From assembly GCA_027064405.1 (NCBI GenBank), contig JAMOPP010000084.1, positions 1 to 12,125 on the forward strand: a stretch of DNA of 12,125 bases, given 5' to 3'. Below, piece after piece: positions 1 through 6,413 of this stretch. Numbering within the stretch: the stretch's first letter is position 1; each line of letters opens with the position of its first letter. Made by a program: the position numbers and the translations under genes. The notes beneath the pieces are model-generated. The model was not told the origin of the DNA. It searched no databases and worked only from the letters and a program-made list of their open reading frames with translations. Origin of the DNA: Desulfurellales bacterium. Its GTDB lineage: Bacteria; Campylobacterota_A; Desulfurellia; Desulfurellales; Hippeaceae.

Positions 1-149
1 TTGAAATAGTAATATATTGTGGCTTTATTTACCTTAGCTTGTTTTGCAAGCTCATCCATTGTTGTTCCGTTAAATCCTTTATTTGCAAACATATCCTTAG
101 CCACAAGTATTATCTTTTCTTTTTTTGCCATACTCTCTTTCTTGTCCAT
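1..149 (-). CDS. TetR/AcrR-family transcriptional regulator, N-terminal part (cut by window edge)
   Basis: Reading the minus strand from the ATG at 149-147 gives 49 complete codons that remain open to the window edge, so only the N-terminus is visible. Residues 13-49 have the TetR DNA-binding pattern: a helix ending in AKDMFANKGFNGTTMDELA, then the recognition helix VNKATIYYYF. A Shine-Dalgarno sequence GGGAGA lies at 162-157, 7 nt before the ATG, which supports this start over the in-frame Met7. TetR proteins are usually repressors released by a small ligand bound by the C-terminal domain. That domain is outside the window, so the ligand cannot be guessed. A palindrome just upstream suggests autoregulation. 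The gene diverges from trxA. Confidence 0.85.
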   Translation of the reverse strand, partial: MDKKESMAKKEKIILVAKDMFANKGFNGTTMDELAKQAKVNKATIYYYF

Positions 150-165
150 TAAAAAATCTCCCAAT

Positions 166-194
166 AATTAACTAAACGGTTAGTTTAGTTAATT
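166..194. promoter_or_regulatory. Palindromic operator, probable TetR-family binding site
   Basis: A perfect 12-bp inverted repeat, AATTAACTAAAC (166-177) and GTTTAGTTAATT (183-194), is separated by 5 bp. Inside it is a second, offset palindrome, AACTAA-ACGG-TTAGTT (170-185). The half-site TTAGTT therefore occurs twice (180-185 and 185-190) opposite one AACTAA. It lies 17 bp upstream of the regulator start codon and overlaps its predicted -10 box. TetR-family operators are commonly palindromes of this size and position, so autorepression is likely. Whether it also affects trxA, whose promoter is about 190 bp away, cannot be seen. Confidence 0.7.
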
Positions 195-209
195 ACTTTA
201 AAATGTCAA
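182..209 (-). promoter_or_regulatory. Predicted promoter of the TetR-family gene
   Basis: On the minus strand, TTGACA (209-204) is followed after 16 bp by TAAACT (187-182), a moderate -10 match. The -10 lies inside the palindromic operator, so a bound repressor would block it. This is a consensus reading only. Confidence 0.5.
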
Positions 210-379
210 TACAAAAAATCTTAATGATTTCAAAACTTGACAAAAACTATACACTCCAAAGTGGTCTTCCAATGCGTTTTACAGTATTTTAATCCCGAAT
301 GGCTACTTATTTTTAAATTTTATAAGCTCATTAAGAGCATCTTTAATACTCTTATCTATTTATGATAACTTTATCACTC
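210..379. other. Intergenic stretch between the tetR and trxA promoters
   Basis: The gene-free space between the TetR-family gene and trxA is 298 bp (150-447). Apart from the operator and the two promoters at its ends, I see no RNA gene or long open frame. There is a short hairpin, CACT-CCAA-AGTG (252-263), and a second TTGACA (237-242) without a suitable -10 box. On the minus strand about 223-320 reads as a stop-bounded peptide of about 30 residues containing KTHWKTTLECIVFVKF. It has no start codon and looks like a repeat or gene remnant if it is anything. Confidence 0.4.
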
Positions 380-408
380 TTGACAAAAAGGGGTTTTACA
401 TCTATTAT
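380..408 (+). promoter_or_regulatory. Predicted sigma70-type promoter of trxA
   Basis: TTGACA (380-385), a 17-bp spacer and TATTAT (403-408) give a near-consensus promoter. Transcription would start near 415, leaving a leader of about 33 nt that carries the Shine-Dalgarno sequence AAGGAGGA (433-440) 7 nt before the trxA ATG. Confidence 0.75.
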
Positions 409-447
409 TGCCAAGTGAATTTTTTGTAAATTAAGGAGGAAATTTAA

Positions 448-768
448 ATGGCTGAGGTTCAATTGACTGAAGGAAGCTGGGAAGAAGAGGTTTTAAATTC
501 CGATATACCTGTATTGGTAGATTTTTGGGCGCCGTGGTGTGGACCTTGTAGGATGGTTGCTCCGATAGTTTCCGAAATAGCCGATGAATATAAAGATAGA
601 CTGAAGGTTGGAAAGCTGAATACAGATGAAGAACCGGGCATAGCTGTTAAATACGGAATAATGAGTATTCCTACACTTATGATATTCAAGAATGGAGAAG
701 TTGCAGAACAAATCATAGGTGCCGTTCCAAAAGAATATTTTATAGAAAAACTCAATAAAGTATTATAA
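448..768 (+). CDS. trxA: Thioredoxin
   Basis: This is a small cytoplasmic dithiol-disulfide oxidoreductase that reduces protein disulfides and is itself recycled by thioredoxin reductase. The 106-residue product has the usual thioredoxin length. It shows the active site WCGPC (Cys31 and Cys34), the buried Asp25 in VDFWAPWCGPC, and the cis-proline loop SIPT (Pro75). All are canonical. The start is fixed by a strong Shine-Dalgarno at 433-440. The gene is followed 71 bp later by trxB in the same direction, so enzyme and reductase form a compact redox unit. Nothing suggests an export signal or fusion. Confidence 0.97.
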   Translation: MAEVQLTEGSWEEEVLNSDIPVLVDFWAPWCGPCRMVAPIVSEIADEYKDRLKVGKLNTDEEPGIAVKYGIMSIPTLMIFKNGEVAEQIIGAVPKEYFIEKLNKVL

Positions 769-776
769 GAATTATA

Positions 777-825
777 AAAAAGTAGCCACTTTTTAAGCTG
801 ATAAAAGGTTATTAATCGGCTTTTT
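777..825 (+). terminator. Two weak hairpins between trxA and trxB, possible partial terminator
   Basis: The 71-bp gap holds two adjacent stem-loops. The first is AT-rich: AAAAAGT (777-783) and ACTTTTT (788-794) around the loop AGCC. The second pairs AAGCTGAT (795-802) with ATCGGCTT (815-822), with one G-U pair, and runs into five T residues (821-825). This could attenuate transcription so that trxA mRNA exceeds trxB. Both stems are weak and trxB has no obvious promoter of its own, so complete termination is unlikely. Confidence 0.4.
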
Positions 826-839
826 ATAAGGAGGAGCAT

Positions 840-1757
840 ATGTATGATGTTGTAATAATAGGTGGCGGACCTGCAGGTTTGAGTGCGGGGATATATGCTG
901 CAAGGGGTGGACTTAAAACTGTAATATTTGAAGGTAAAATATTTGGCGGGCAGATAGTCACATCTTACGAAGTAGAAAATTATCCGGGATTTTCAAAAGG
1001 TATTAGCGGAATGGATTTGATAGATAATTTTATGAAGCAAGCTGAAAAGTTTGATGTTGAAACAAACTATGACGGGGTTACCTGCATCAATGATGAAATA
1101 GAATGCAAGAGTGTTAATTTAACCAACGGAAATTGCGTAAAAACCAAAACGATAATTATAGCTTCAGGAGCATCTGCAAACAAACTCGGGTGTCCGGGTG
1201 AAAAGAAATTTTCAGGAAAAGGCGTTTCTTACTGTGCAACTTGTGACGGGGCTTTTTTTAAGAATAAAGTTGTTGCGGTTATCGGCGGAGGAGATTCTGC
1301 TATTGAAGAAGCCCTGTATTTATCAAATCTCGCTAAGAAAGTTTATATAATACACAGAAGAGATCAACTAAGGGCTACAAAGATTTTAGACAAAAGAGCT
1401 AAAGAAAATAAATCTATAGAGTTTATTTTAGACACGGTAGTTAAAGAAATACAAGGCGACAAGCTCGTTAACGGATTACTCGTGGAAAATGTGAAAACGA
1501 AGAAAAAAGACCGCATAGATGTTGACGGAGTTTTTATTTATGTAGGTCTTACCCCTAATACGGAATTTGTTAAAGATTTAATTAAGCTTGATGAGAATGG
1601 CTGTATTTTGACAAATGAAGAAATGGAAACCAATATTGAAGGAGTTTATGCAGCCGGTGATGTTAGATCTAAATCTCTTAAGCAGGTTGTAACGGCAGCA
1701 TCTGACGGAGCAATAGCGGCAAATAATGCTCAAAAGTATATAGAATCTAAGTTTTAA
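840..1757 (+). CDS. trxB: Thioredoxin reductase (NADPH-dependent flavoprotein)
   Basis: This enzyme transfers electrons from NADPH through FAD and a redox-active disulfide to thioredoxin. At 305 residues it has the size of the bacterial low-molecular-weight type. In order it shows the FAD-binding GGGPAG (8-13), the redox pair CATC (132-135), the NADPH-binding GGGDSA (149-154) with HRRDQLRA (171-178), whose arginines are typical of NADPH preference, and the second FAD motif AAGDV (271-275). The start follows a strong Shine-Dalgarno AAGGAGG (828-834). It is the natural partner of trxA. Its last 11 bp overlap the end of the convergent permease gene, and I see no strong terminator there. Confidence 0.96.
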   Translation: MYDVVIIGGGPAGLSAGIYAARGGLKTVIFEGKIFGGQIVTSYEVENYPGFSKGISGMDLIDNFMKQAEKFDVETNYDGVTCINDEIECKSVNLTNGNCVKTKTIIIASGASANKLGCPGEKKFSGKGVSYCATCDGAFFKNKVVAVIGGGDSAIEEALYLSNLAKKVYIIHRRDQLRATKILDKRAKENKSIEFILDTVVKEIQGDKLVNGLLVENVKTKKKDRIDVDGVFIYVGLTPNTEFVKDLIKLDENGCILTNEEMETNIEGVYAAGDVRSKSLKQVVTAASDGAIAANNAQKYIESKF

Positions 1758-2538
1758 TCTTCTTATAGATTAAGCTAAAAATCCAAATCGTAACATACGC
1801 AAGGACAATCGTAGCTCCGGCGGGAGTATTTAAAGCATAAGATGCTGATATTCCTGCCGCTATACTTAAAACAGATGATATAGCTGCCGTTAGCACTACG
1901 CCTTTATAGTTTCTTGATATATTAAGACCGACAAGGGTTGGTAATACCAAAAAAGCATTTACCAAAATTATTCCTATTAGTTTTATGGATAAAACTATGA
2001 CAACCGAAAGAACAAGCCAGAACAGGTAGTATAAAAGGGTTGTTTTTATACCTGATATTTCGGCAAGCTCTTCATTATAGGTTATTAACTGAAAATGTGA
2101 GAAATAATATGACATAAATGTCAAACCGAATATAAATACAACAACAGACAAATATAAATCTCCATTATTGACAGAAAGTATATTTCCAAAAAGAATACCA
2201 AGCATATTTGCTGAATAGCCGTCACTTATACTTAAAATGAATACGCCAAAAGCCATAGAAAAAATAAAAATCAAGTCTATTGCACTGTCCTCTGTCATAT
2301 TTCCTCTTTTATACATAAAAGCTATTATTAAAGAGGCTACAATAGAAAAAAACAGGGGAAAGGCGTATGTTGTAAACCCGAGTAAAAAATTTAAAGCAAT
2401 TCCGCCAAATGCCGAATGAGCTATTCCCACACCTGCAAATGTCATTTTTCTCATAACTACAAAATAGGATATCACGGATAATAAAACGGAAAGGAGAGCT
2501 CCTATAATAAACGCCCTGATTAATATATCCCAAATCAT
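1747..2538 (-). CDS. Metal ABC transporter permease, ABC-3 (ZnuB/MntB) family
   Basis: This is the inner-membrane channel subunit of a divalent-metal importer (zinc, manganese or iron). The 263-residue protein is strongly hydrophobic throughout, with about eight membrane segments, as usual for this family. It has the family pattern GIAHSAFGG near residue 40 and, in the second half, a cytoplasmic loop YNEELAEISG that would contact the ATPase. Its ATG overlaps the ATPase stop in the form ATGA, so translation is coupled. It is the last gene of the long minus-strand operon and converges on trxB with an 11-bp overlap. The metal cannot be decided from the permease, so no zinc- or manganese-specific name is given. 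Confidence 0.93.
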   Translation of the reverse strand: MIWDILIRAFIIGALLSVLLSVISYFVVMRKMTFAGVGIAHSAFGGIALNFLLGFTTYAFPLFFSIVASLIIAFMYKRGNMTEDSAIDLIFIFSMAFGVFILSISDGYSANMLGILFGNILSVNNGDLYLSVVVFIFGLTFMSYYFSHFQLITYNEELAEISGIKTTLLYYLFWLVLSVVIVLSIKLIGIILVNAFLVLPTLVGLNISRNYKGVVLTAAISSVLSIAAGISASYALNTPAGATIVLAYVTIWIFSLIYKKIKT

Positions 2539-3311
2539 TGTTTTAACCTATTAACCGTACAGTTTTTGCATTCATCTCCGTGAACCACTATGTTCATATC
2601 CTCGCCGTATAAATTTTTAATGACAGTTGAATAGTCTATATTGTTTGCAAAATTGTGGCAGTGTATTTTTACATTTAAGCACATAACCTCATCAACATAA
2701 GCCGTTACGGCACCAATATCATGGCTTACCATAACTATTGTAACCTTTTTCTCTTTGTTTATCTCTTTAAGTATGTCGTATAATTTTACATTATACACAG
2801 CGTCAATAGCGGTATTCGGCTCATCAAGAATAAGGAGTTTCGGGTTATTTATCATACAGCGCGACAAAGAAACCCTCTGCTGTTGTCCGCCCGACAATTC
2901 CCTTATGTAATTGTACATTTTATTTTCTATGCCGAATTTCTCAAGCCAATAATGCACCTTTTCTAATTCTTTCTTTTTATACTTTCTAAACAGTCCAAAG
3001 GGTTTTATATTGTCTATTAAAACCGCATCAATAACCCGAATGGGCAGATTCCAATTTACTATTGCATGTTGAGGAAGATATCCTACAAAACCCTTATTTT
3101 GCATCAGAAATTCTTTTGGTTTTTTTCCTTTAATTAAAACCACGCCTGAAGTTGGTTCTATAAGTCCGAGAAGCACTTTTATAAATGTTGTTTTTCCTGC
3201 ACCGTTCGGACCTAAAATCCCTAAAAACTCCCCGGTTTTTATACTAACATTTATATCTTTAAGTATTGATTTTTCATTAAACTTTACATTTATGTTTTTA
3301 AACTTAATCAT
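2535..3311 (-). CDS. Metal ABC transporter ATP-binding protein (ZnuC/MntA type) with Cys/His tail
   Basis: This is the cytoplasmic ATPase that powers the adjacent permease. In the 258-residue protein I see Walker A GPNGAGKTT (34-42), the Q-loop Gln81, signature LSGGQ (139-143), Walker B LLILDEP (159-165) and switch His197. The start chosen is the ATG at 3311. It gives a 4-bp ATGA overlap with the binding-protein stop and begins directly with the ATPase fold. An in-frame TTG at 3332 would add seven residues without a better ribosome site. The tail is unusual: HCH at 217-219 and HGDECKNC at 244-251 could bind metal. ATPases of this family often have His-rich ends, so a metal-sensing tail is possible but unproven. 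Confidence 0.93.
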   Translation of the reverse strand: MIKFKNINVKFNEKSILKDINVSIKTGEFLGILGPNGAGKTTFIKVLLGLIEPTSGVVLIKGKKPKEFLMQNKGFVGYLPQHAIVNWNLPIRVIDAVLIDNIKPFGLFRKYKKKELEKVHYWLEKFGIENKMYNYIRELSGGQQQRVSLSRCMINNPKLLILDEPNTAIDAVYNVKLYDILKEINKEKKVTIVMVSHDIGAVTAYVDEVMCLNVKIHCHNFANNIDYSTVIKNLYGEDMNIVVHGDECKNCTVNRLKQ

Positions 3312-4162
3312 TGAACAATCTTTTGTAAGCAATCTAAATTGTGTTTCATTAGGATTTCATAACTTCTCAAAACTTTAGGATCTCCAAGCGGATTTAGTTC
3401 TATCTGCTTGTAGTGAAGTTTTGAAGCCATCATCTGAGCGAGCTGTTTGTCGTTTATATACAAAACCGCTCCTTTTTTACACCTGCATTTCCCTAATGCA
3501 CAAGAAATATCTCTTATTTTAGGCTCACGATTTCCTTTTTTTATTAAAACAGAGCACGATTTGACATTAAATGAGCGTAGCATATATTCAAAAGCGGGTT
3601 TTATATCCAAAAAACAGAAGTCTTTCATTGAGCTGAATGTCTGTTTATAATTAGACGATAGGTTTTTCAATCTTTTTTGAAATTGTTTTGCGTTGTTTTT
3701 GTAAAATTGACAATTACTTTTATCAAGACGACAAAATTCATCGGCTATCTTAAAAATAGCTACATCTTTTATAAAATTTATATCAAGCCATATGTGAGGA
3801 TTTGCAACTTTTTCCGAATTTATAACCTTTAAATCTATCGGTGTCTTATAATAATCGGATAAAAAGAGCACAGGTCTATTCTTCGTTAGATATCTGATTT
3901 TATCAAACCAAAATTCAAACCCAAAACCAACACCTATAAAAATATCTGATTTTATAAGTTTTTCAAGGCTTCTCGGTTTAGGGCTGAAAATATGAGGATT
4001 CGCCCCTGACGGTATAAGATAAGAAACAGTTATTTTATCTTTACCTATCTGTTTAACAATGTCCGAAAGTATGAATGTTGTTGTTGTGACTCTTAATTTT
4101 GCAAAAGCCGAAGTTGAAATAAAAATAAATATAATAAAAGTAAAAACAATTATTCTTTTCAT
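3308..4162 (-). CDS. Periplasmic metal-binding protein of ABC importer (ZnuA/MntC family), altered ligands
   Basis: The N-terminus (MKRIIVF then a hydrophobic stretch ending STSAFA) is a Sec signal peptide, probably cut after Ala21. There is no lipobox. The 284-residue protein matches cluster A-I metal receptors, with GANPHIFSPKPRSLEKL carrying ligand His57 and ANPHIWLDI carrying ligand His123. The other two usual ligand positions look changed. The conserved His before P-A-F is Lys188 (in FLDIKPAFEYM), and the late Asp of the usual DPLG is Asn257 (in LNPLGD). The mature protein has eight cysteines, including a CX4CX1C cluster (221, 226, 228), which is odd for the family. The gene is linked by ATGA overlaps on both sides, so it belongs to the transporter by position. 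It may bind metal differently. Confidence 0.9.
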   Translation of the reverse strand: MKRIIVFTFIIFIFISTSAFAKLRVTTTTFILSDIVKQIGKDKITVSYLIPSGANPHIFSPKPRSLEKLIKSDIFIGVGFGFEFWFDKIRYLTKNRPVLFLSDYYKTPIDLKVINSEKVANPHIWLDINFIKDVAIFKIADEFCRLDKSNCQFYKNNAKQFQKRLKNLSSNYKQTFSSMKDFCFLDIKPAFEYMLRSFNVKSCSVLIKKGNREPKIRDISCALGKCRCKKGAVLYINDKQLAQMMASKLHYKQIELNPLGDPKVLRSYEILMKHNLDCLQKIVQ

Positions 4163-4962
4163 TTTTTATGCCACCCAACCTGTTTCAAAAAATCGCCTAT
4201 TTTTTCTTTATTGGATAAACAGAAAAATTTTCTACCTTTTTCTATTGTAATATTCTCTTTAAAATGATTAGAACTTCCCAATACAAACATACCGCCTGAA
4301 GATTCTTCGAGTATAATTTTTGCTGCAGCATAATCTATAATTCTTGATTGTTGTATGTGTAAAAAAACATCAAATGAGCCAAGAGACAGGTAACACATAT
4401 CAAGTGCAGCAGAGCCGACCTGTCTTATTTTATAGAAGTTTGAATATATAAATTTTAGTAGTTCTGCACTGCTTTCTTTTTTTAAACCTTCAACCACAGC
4501 AAGGTTTAATGAATTGGAAGCCGTTTTAATTCTTTTGTTGTTAAAATATGCGCCACTGTCTTTGATTGCCCAAAATTCATCTTTATTGCTTAAGTTAATC
4601 ACATATCCCAAAGATATATCATCTGTTGTAAATCCATAGCTTAATGCAATGGATACGGAATAGTAAGGTATCAGCCTTTTGGCATTCAAACTGCCGTCAA
4701 TAGGGTCAATAATAACGATTGGTAGTTCTGAGCCCAATTTCAACCAGCCTTTTTCTTCACTTAAGATAGTGCACTTTAGACCTGACTCCTTTATAGAATT
4801 TATTATTATATCTTCTGCAAGTTTATCTATATATACGGTTGTATCTCCAAAAGCTCCGTTGGTTAACTCCTGTTTTGATTCTATACTTCCTGCTATCTTT
4901 TTTGTGGATTCACATACCTTATGCCCGATTTGCTTAAAAAGTTCTAACCATCTCTTATACAT
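4159..4962 (-). CDS. Inositol monophosphatase family protein (possible IMPase/fructose-1,6-bisphosphatase)
   Basis: This is a Mg-dependent sugar-phosphate phosphatase of 267 residues. The metal-binding motifs are visible: Glu69-Glu70 in SEEKGW, DPIDGS at 86-91, and a C-terminal aspartate in IIDYAAAKIILEESSGG, which corresponds to the family WDxAAG but with Ile for Trp and Ala for the last Gly. The stretches GDTTVYIDKLAED and DPIDGSLNAKRLIPYYS resemble the archaeal and thermophile branch, which often hydrolyses both inositol monophosphate and fructose-1,6-bisphosphate. The substrate is therefore uncertain and I give no symbol. The start has a good Shine-Dalgarno, AAGGGG at 4973-4968, inside the ispH tail. 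The gene overlaps ispH by 8 bp and the binding-protein gene by 4 bp. Confidence 0.9.
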   Translation of the reverse strand: MYKRWLELFKQIGHKVCESTKKIAGSIESKQELTNGAFGDTTVYIDKLAEDIIINSIKESGLKCTILSEEKGWLKLGSELPIVIIDPIDGSLNAKRLIPYYSVSIALSYGFTTDDISLGYVINLSNKDEFWAIKDSGAYFNNKRIKTASNSLNLAVVEGLKKESSAELLKFIYSNFYKIRQVGSAALDMCYLSLGSFDVFLHIQQSRIIDYAAAKIILEESSGGMFVLGSSNHFKENITIEKGRKFFCLSNKEKIGDFLKQVGWHKK

Positions 4963-5785
4963 TTAAACCCCTTATCGACTCAAAAGTCCTTTCTATTATG
5001 TACGAAGGCGTGGATGCTCCTGCCGTGATGCCTACCCTATCGTTCGGGGCAAACCATTGTTTTTTAAGTTCATTTTCCGTTTCTATGTAATGTGTATTTT
5101 TACAGTAATTTAAACATATTTCGTAAAGCTTCCTTGTATTTGCAGAATTTTTTCCGCCAATAACTATCATAACATCTGATTTTTTCGCCAATTCTTTTGC
5201 GCTTTTTTGTCTTTTTTCCGTTGCATCGCATATTGTGTTATAAACCTTTATTTTTTTTGAATGTTTTGAAAGCTGTGCAACCACTTTTGAAAATTTATCA
5301 ATTGACTGCGTAGTTTGAGAAATTATTCCTATTTTTTCACTCTTTATTTTTTCAGCCTCTTCAAGAGAATTGATTATATAAGCCTTATAGTTGGTGTAGC
5401 CCCAATGGGCTTTGACTTCAGGATGATTTTTATCTCCGAAAATTACAACTGTGTACCCTTCTAAATAAAGTTCTTTTGCATAATCCTGTGCCTCCTTAAC
5501 AAAAGGACAGGTTGCATCTATAAAATCAAGCTTTTTTTCTTTTATCTGCTTGTATGTTTCCGGAGGCACACCGTGCGATCGAATTAAAACCGGAGCATCT
5601 ATGTCGTTTAGATTTTCAGAAACCATTAAACCCTTTTTTTCATAATCTTCAACCACTTGAGGGTTATGTATTATGGGACCTAAGGAATATATAATCGGAT
5701 TTTTTCTCAATGCTTCGTCCGCCATTTTTATTGCCCTCATAACTCCGTAGCAGAAACCTGAATTCTCAGCTATTGTAATCTTCAT
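4955..5785 (-). CDS. ispH: 4-hydroxy-3-methylbut-2-enyl diphosphate reductase
   Basis: This iron-sulfur enzyme makes isopentenyl and dimethylallyl diphosphate in the last step of the MEP isoprenoid pathway. The 276-residue protein has the three cluster cysteines Cys12 (SGFCYGV), Cys93 (DATCPFV) and Cys186 (NTICDAT). It also has the substrate-pocket residues His40 (IIHNPQVV), His71 (RSHGVPP), His121 and Glu123 (NHPEVKAHWGY) and Thr158 (QTTQS). It is the short stand-alone form, without the S1 domains fused to IspH in some Firmicutes. Its start lies 20 bp inside the end of cmk, and its own end overlaps the phosphatase gene by 8 bp, so its translation is probably coupled to cmk. Confidence 0.96.
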   Translation of the reverse strand: MKITIAENSGFCYGVMRAIKMADEALRKNPIIYSLGPIIHNPQVVEDYEKKGLMVSENLNDIDAPVLIRSHGVPPETYKQIKEKKLDFIDATCPFVKEAQDYAKELYLEGYTVVIFGDKNHPEVKAHWGYTNYKAYIINSLEEAEKIKSEKIGIISQTTQSIDKFSKVVAQLSKHSKKIKVYNTICDATEKRQKSAKELAKKSDVMIVIGGKNSANTRKLYEICLNYCKNTHYIETENELKKQWFAPNDRVGITAGASTPSYIIERTFESIRGLNV

Positions 5786-6413
5786 ACTTTTCCTTTATTA
5801 ATTTTTTGATAAGAAGATATTCCGACTCTATGTCCATATCTGTCGAATCTATTTCGATTGCATCTTTTGGTCTAATTAACGGTGCAATGTTTCTCTTTTC
5901 ATCTTGCATATCGCGCAAAATGATATCTTTTTTGATTTTATCCATATTGCCGTTTATTTCTTTTGCTCTTCTTTTTGCTCTTTCATCAATTTTTGCAGTC
6001 AAAAATATTTTTAAATCGGCATCCGGGAATATTACACTTCCACAATCTCTTCCGTCTATGACAAATTTGCCGTTTATTGCGATATCTTTTGCTTTTTGAT
6101 TAACAAAATCTCTTACATAACTAAGTTTCGCACATTTAGACGCATAAAAACCTACGGATTCCGAGCGGATTAGCCCTTCCATATCTTTACCGTTATACAT
6201 TATTGTGAGTTTTGAGTTTTTATAAAACTCAAGATGAAGATTTTCTATATCGTCTTTTGTGGGATTCCCTTTAAATAAAAAGCCCACCGCCCTGTAAATA
6301 GCACCTGTATCTATATGAAAAAAACCGTCTTTTTCACTTAAAAGCTTTGCTACTGTGCTTTTGCCACTTCCTGCCGGACCGTCTATTGTAACTATAAAAC
6401 TATTCTTACACAT
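5766..6413 (-). CDS. cmk: Cytidylate kinase
   Basis: This enzyme phosphorylates CMP and dCMP with ATP, recycling pyrimidine nucleotides. From the ATG at 6413 the protein has 215 residues, the usual size. It shows the P-loop GPAGSGKST (12-20), the nucleotide-binding DTGAIYRA, GRDCGSVIFPDADLK (the family's GRDIGT region with Cys for Ile and Ser for Thr) and RDMQDEKRNIAPL. An upstream in-frame ATG at 6476 would add 21 residues before the P-loop fold and deepen the overlap with tyrA to 71 bp, so I reject it. The chosen start overlaps the tyrA stop by 8 bp (ATGTGTAA). The cmk-ispH order is a common bacterial arrangement. Confidence 0.95.
   Translation of the reverse strand: MCKNSFIVTIDGPAGSGKSTVAKLLSEKDGFFHIDTGAIYRAVGFLFKGNPTKDDIENLHLEFYKNSKLTIMYNGKDMEGLIRSESVGFYASKCAKLSYVRDFVNQKAKDIAINGKFVIDGRDCGSVIFPDADLKIFLTAKIDERAKRRAKEINGNMDKIKKDIILRDMQDEKRNIAPLIRPKDAIEIDSTDMDIESEYLLIKKLIKEKYEDYNS

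Noticed and set aside
303..447. Minus-strand frames reading DVKPLFVKSDKVIINR and IDKSIKDALNELIKFKNK, which together resemble a frameshifted protein end
   Set aside because: The frames are short, broken by stops, have no start, and run across the trxA promoter and ribosome site. Lysine- and isoleucine-rich peptides are expected by chance in AT-rich DNA.
459..839. Open frame of 126 codons antisense to trxA
   Set aside because: It is a shadow of the real trxA frame, has no ribosome site and matches no recognisable domain. The same applies to the other antisense frames within the operon genes.
1744..1771. Possible bidirectional terminator between trxB and the permease gene (AATCTA ... TAGATT)
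   Set aside because: The stem is only 6 bp, AT-rich, has a 16-nt loop and lacks a proper T-tract on either strand. It is too weak to annotate.
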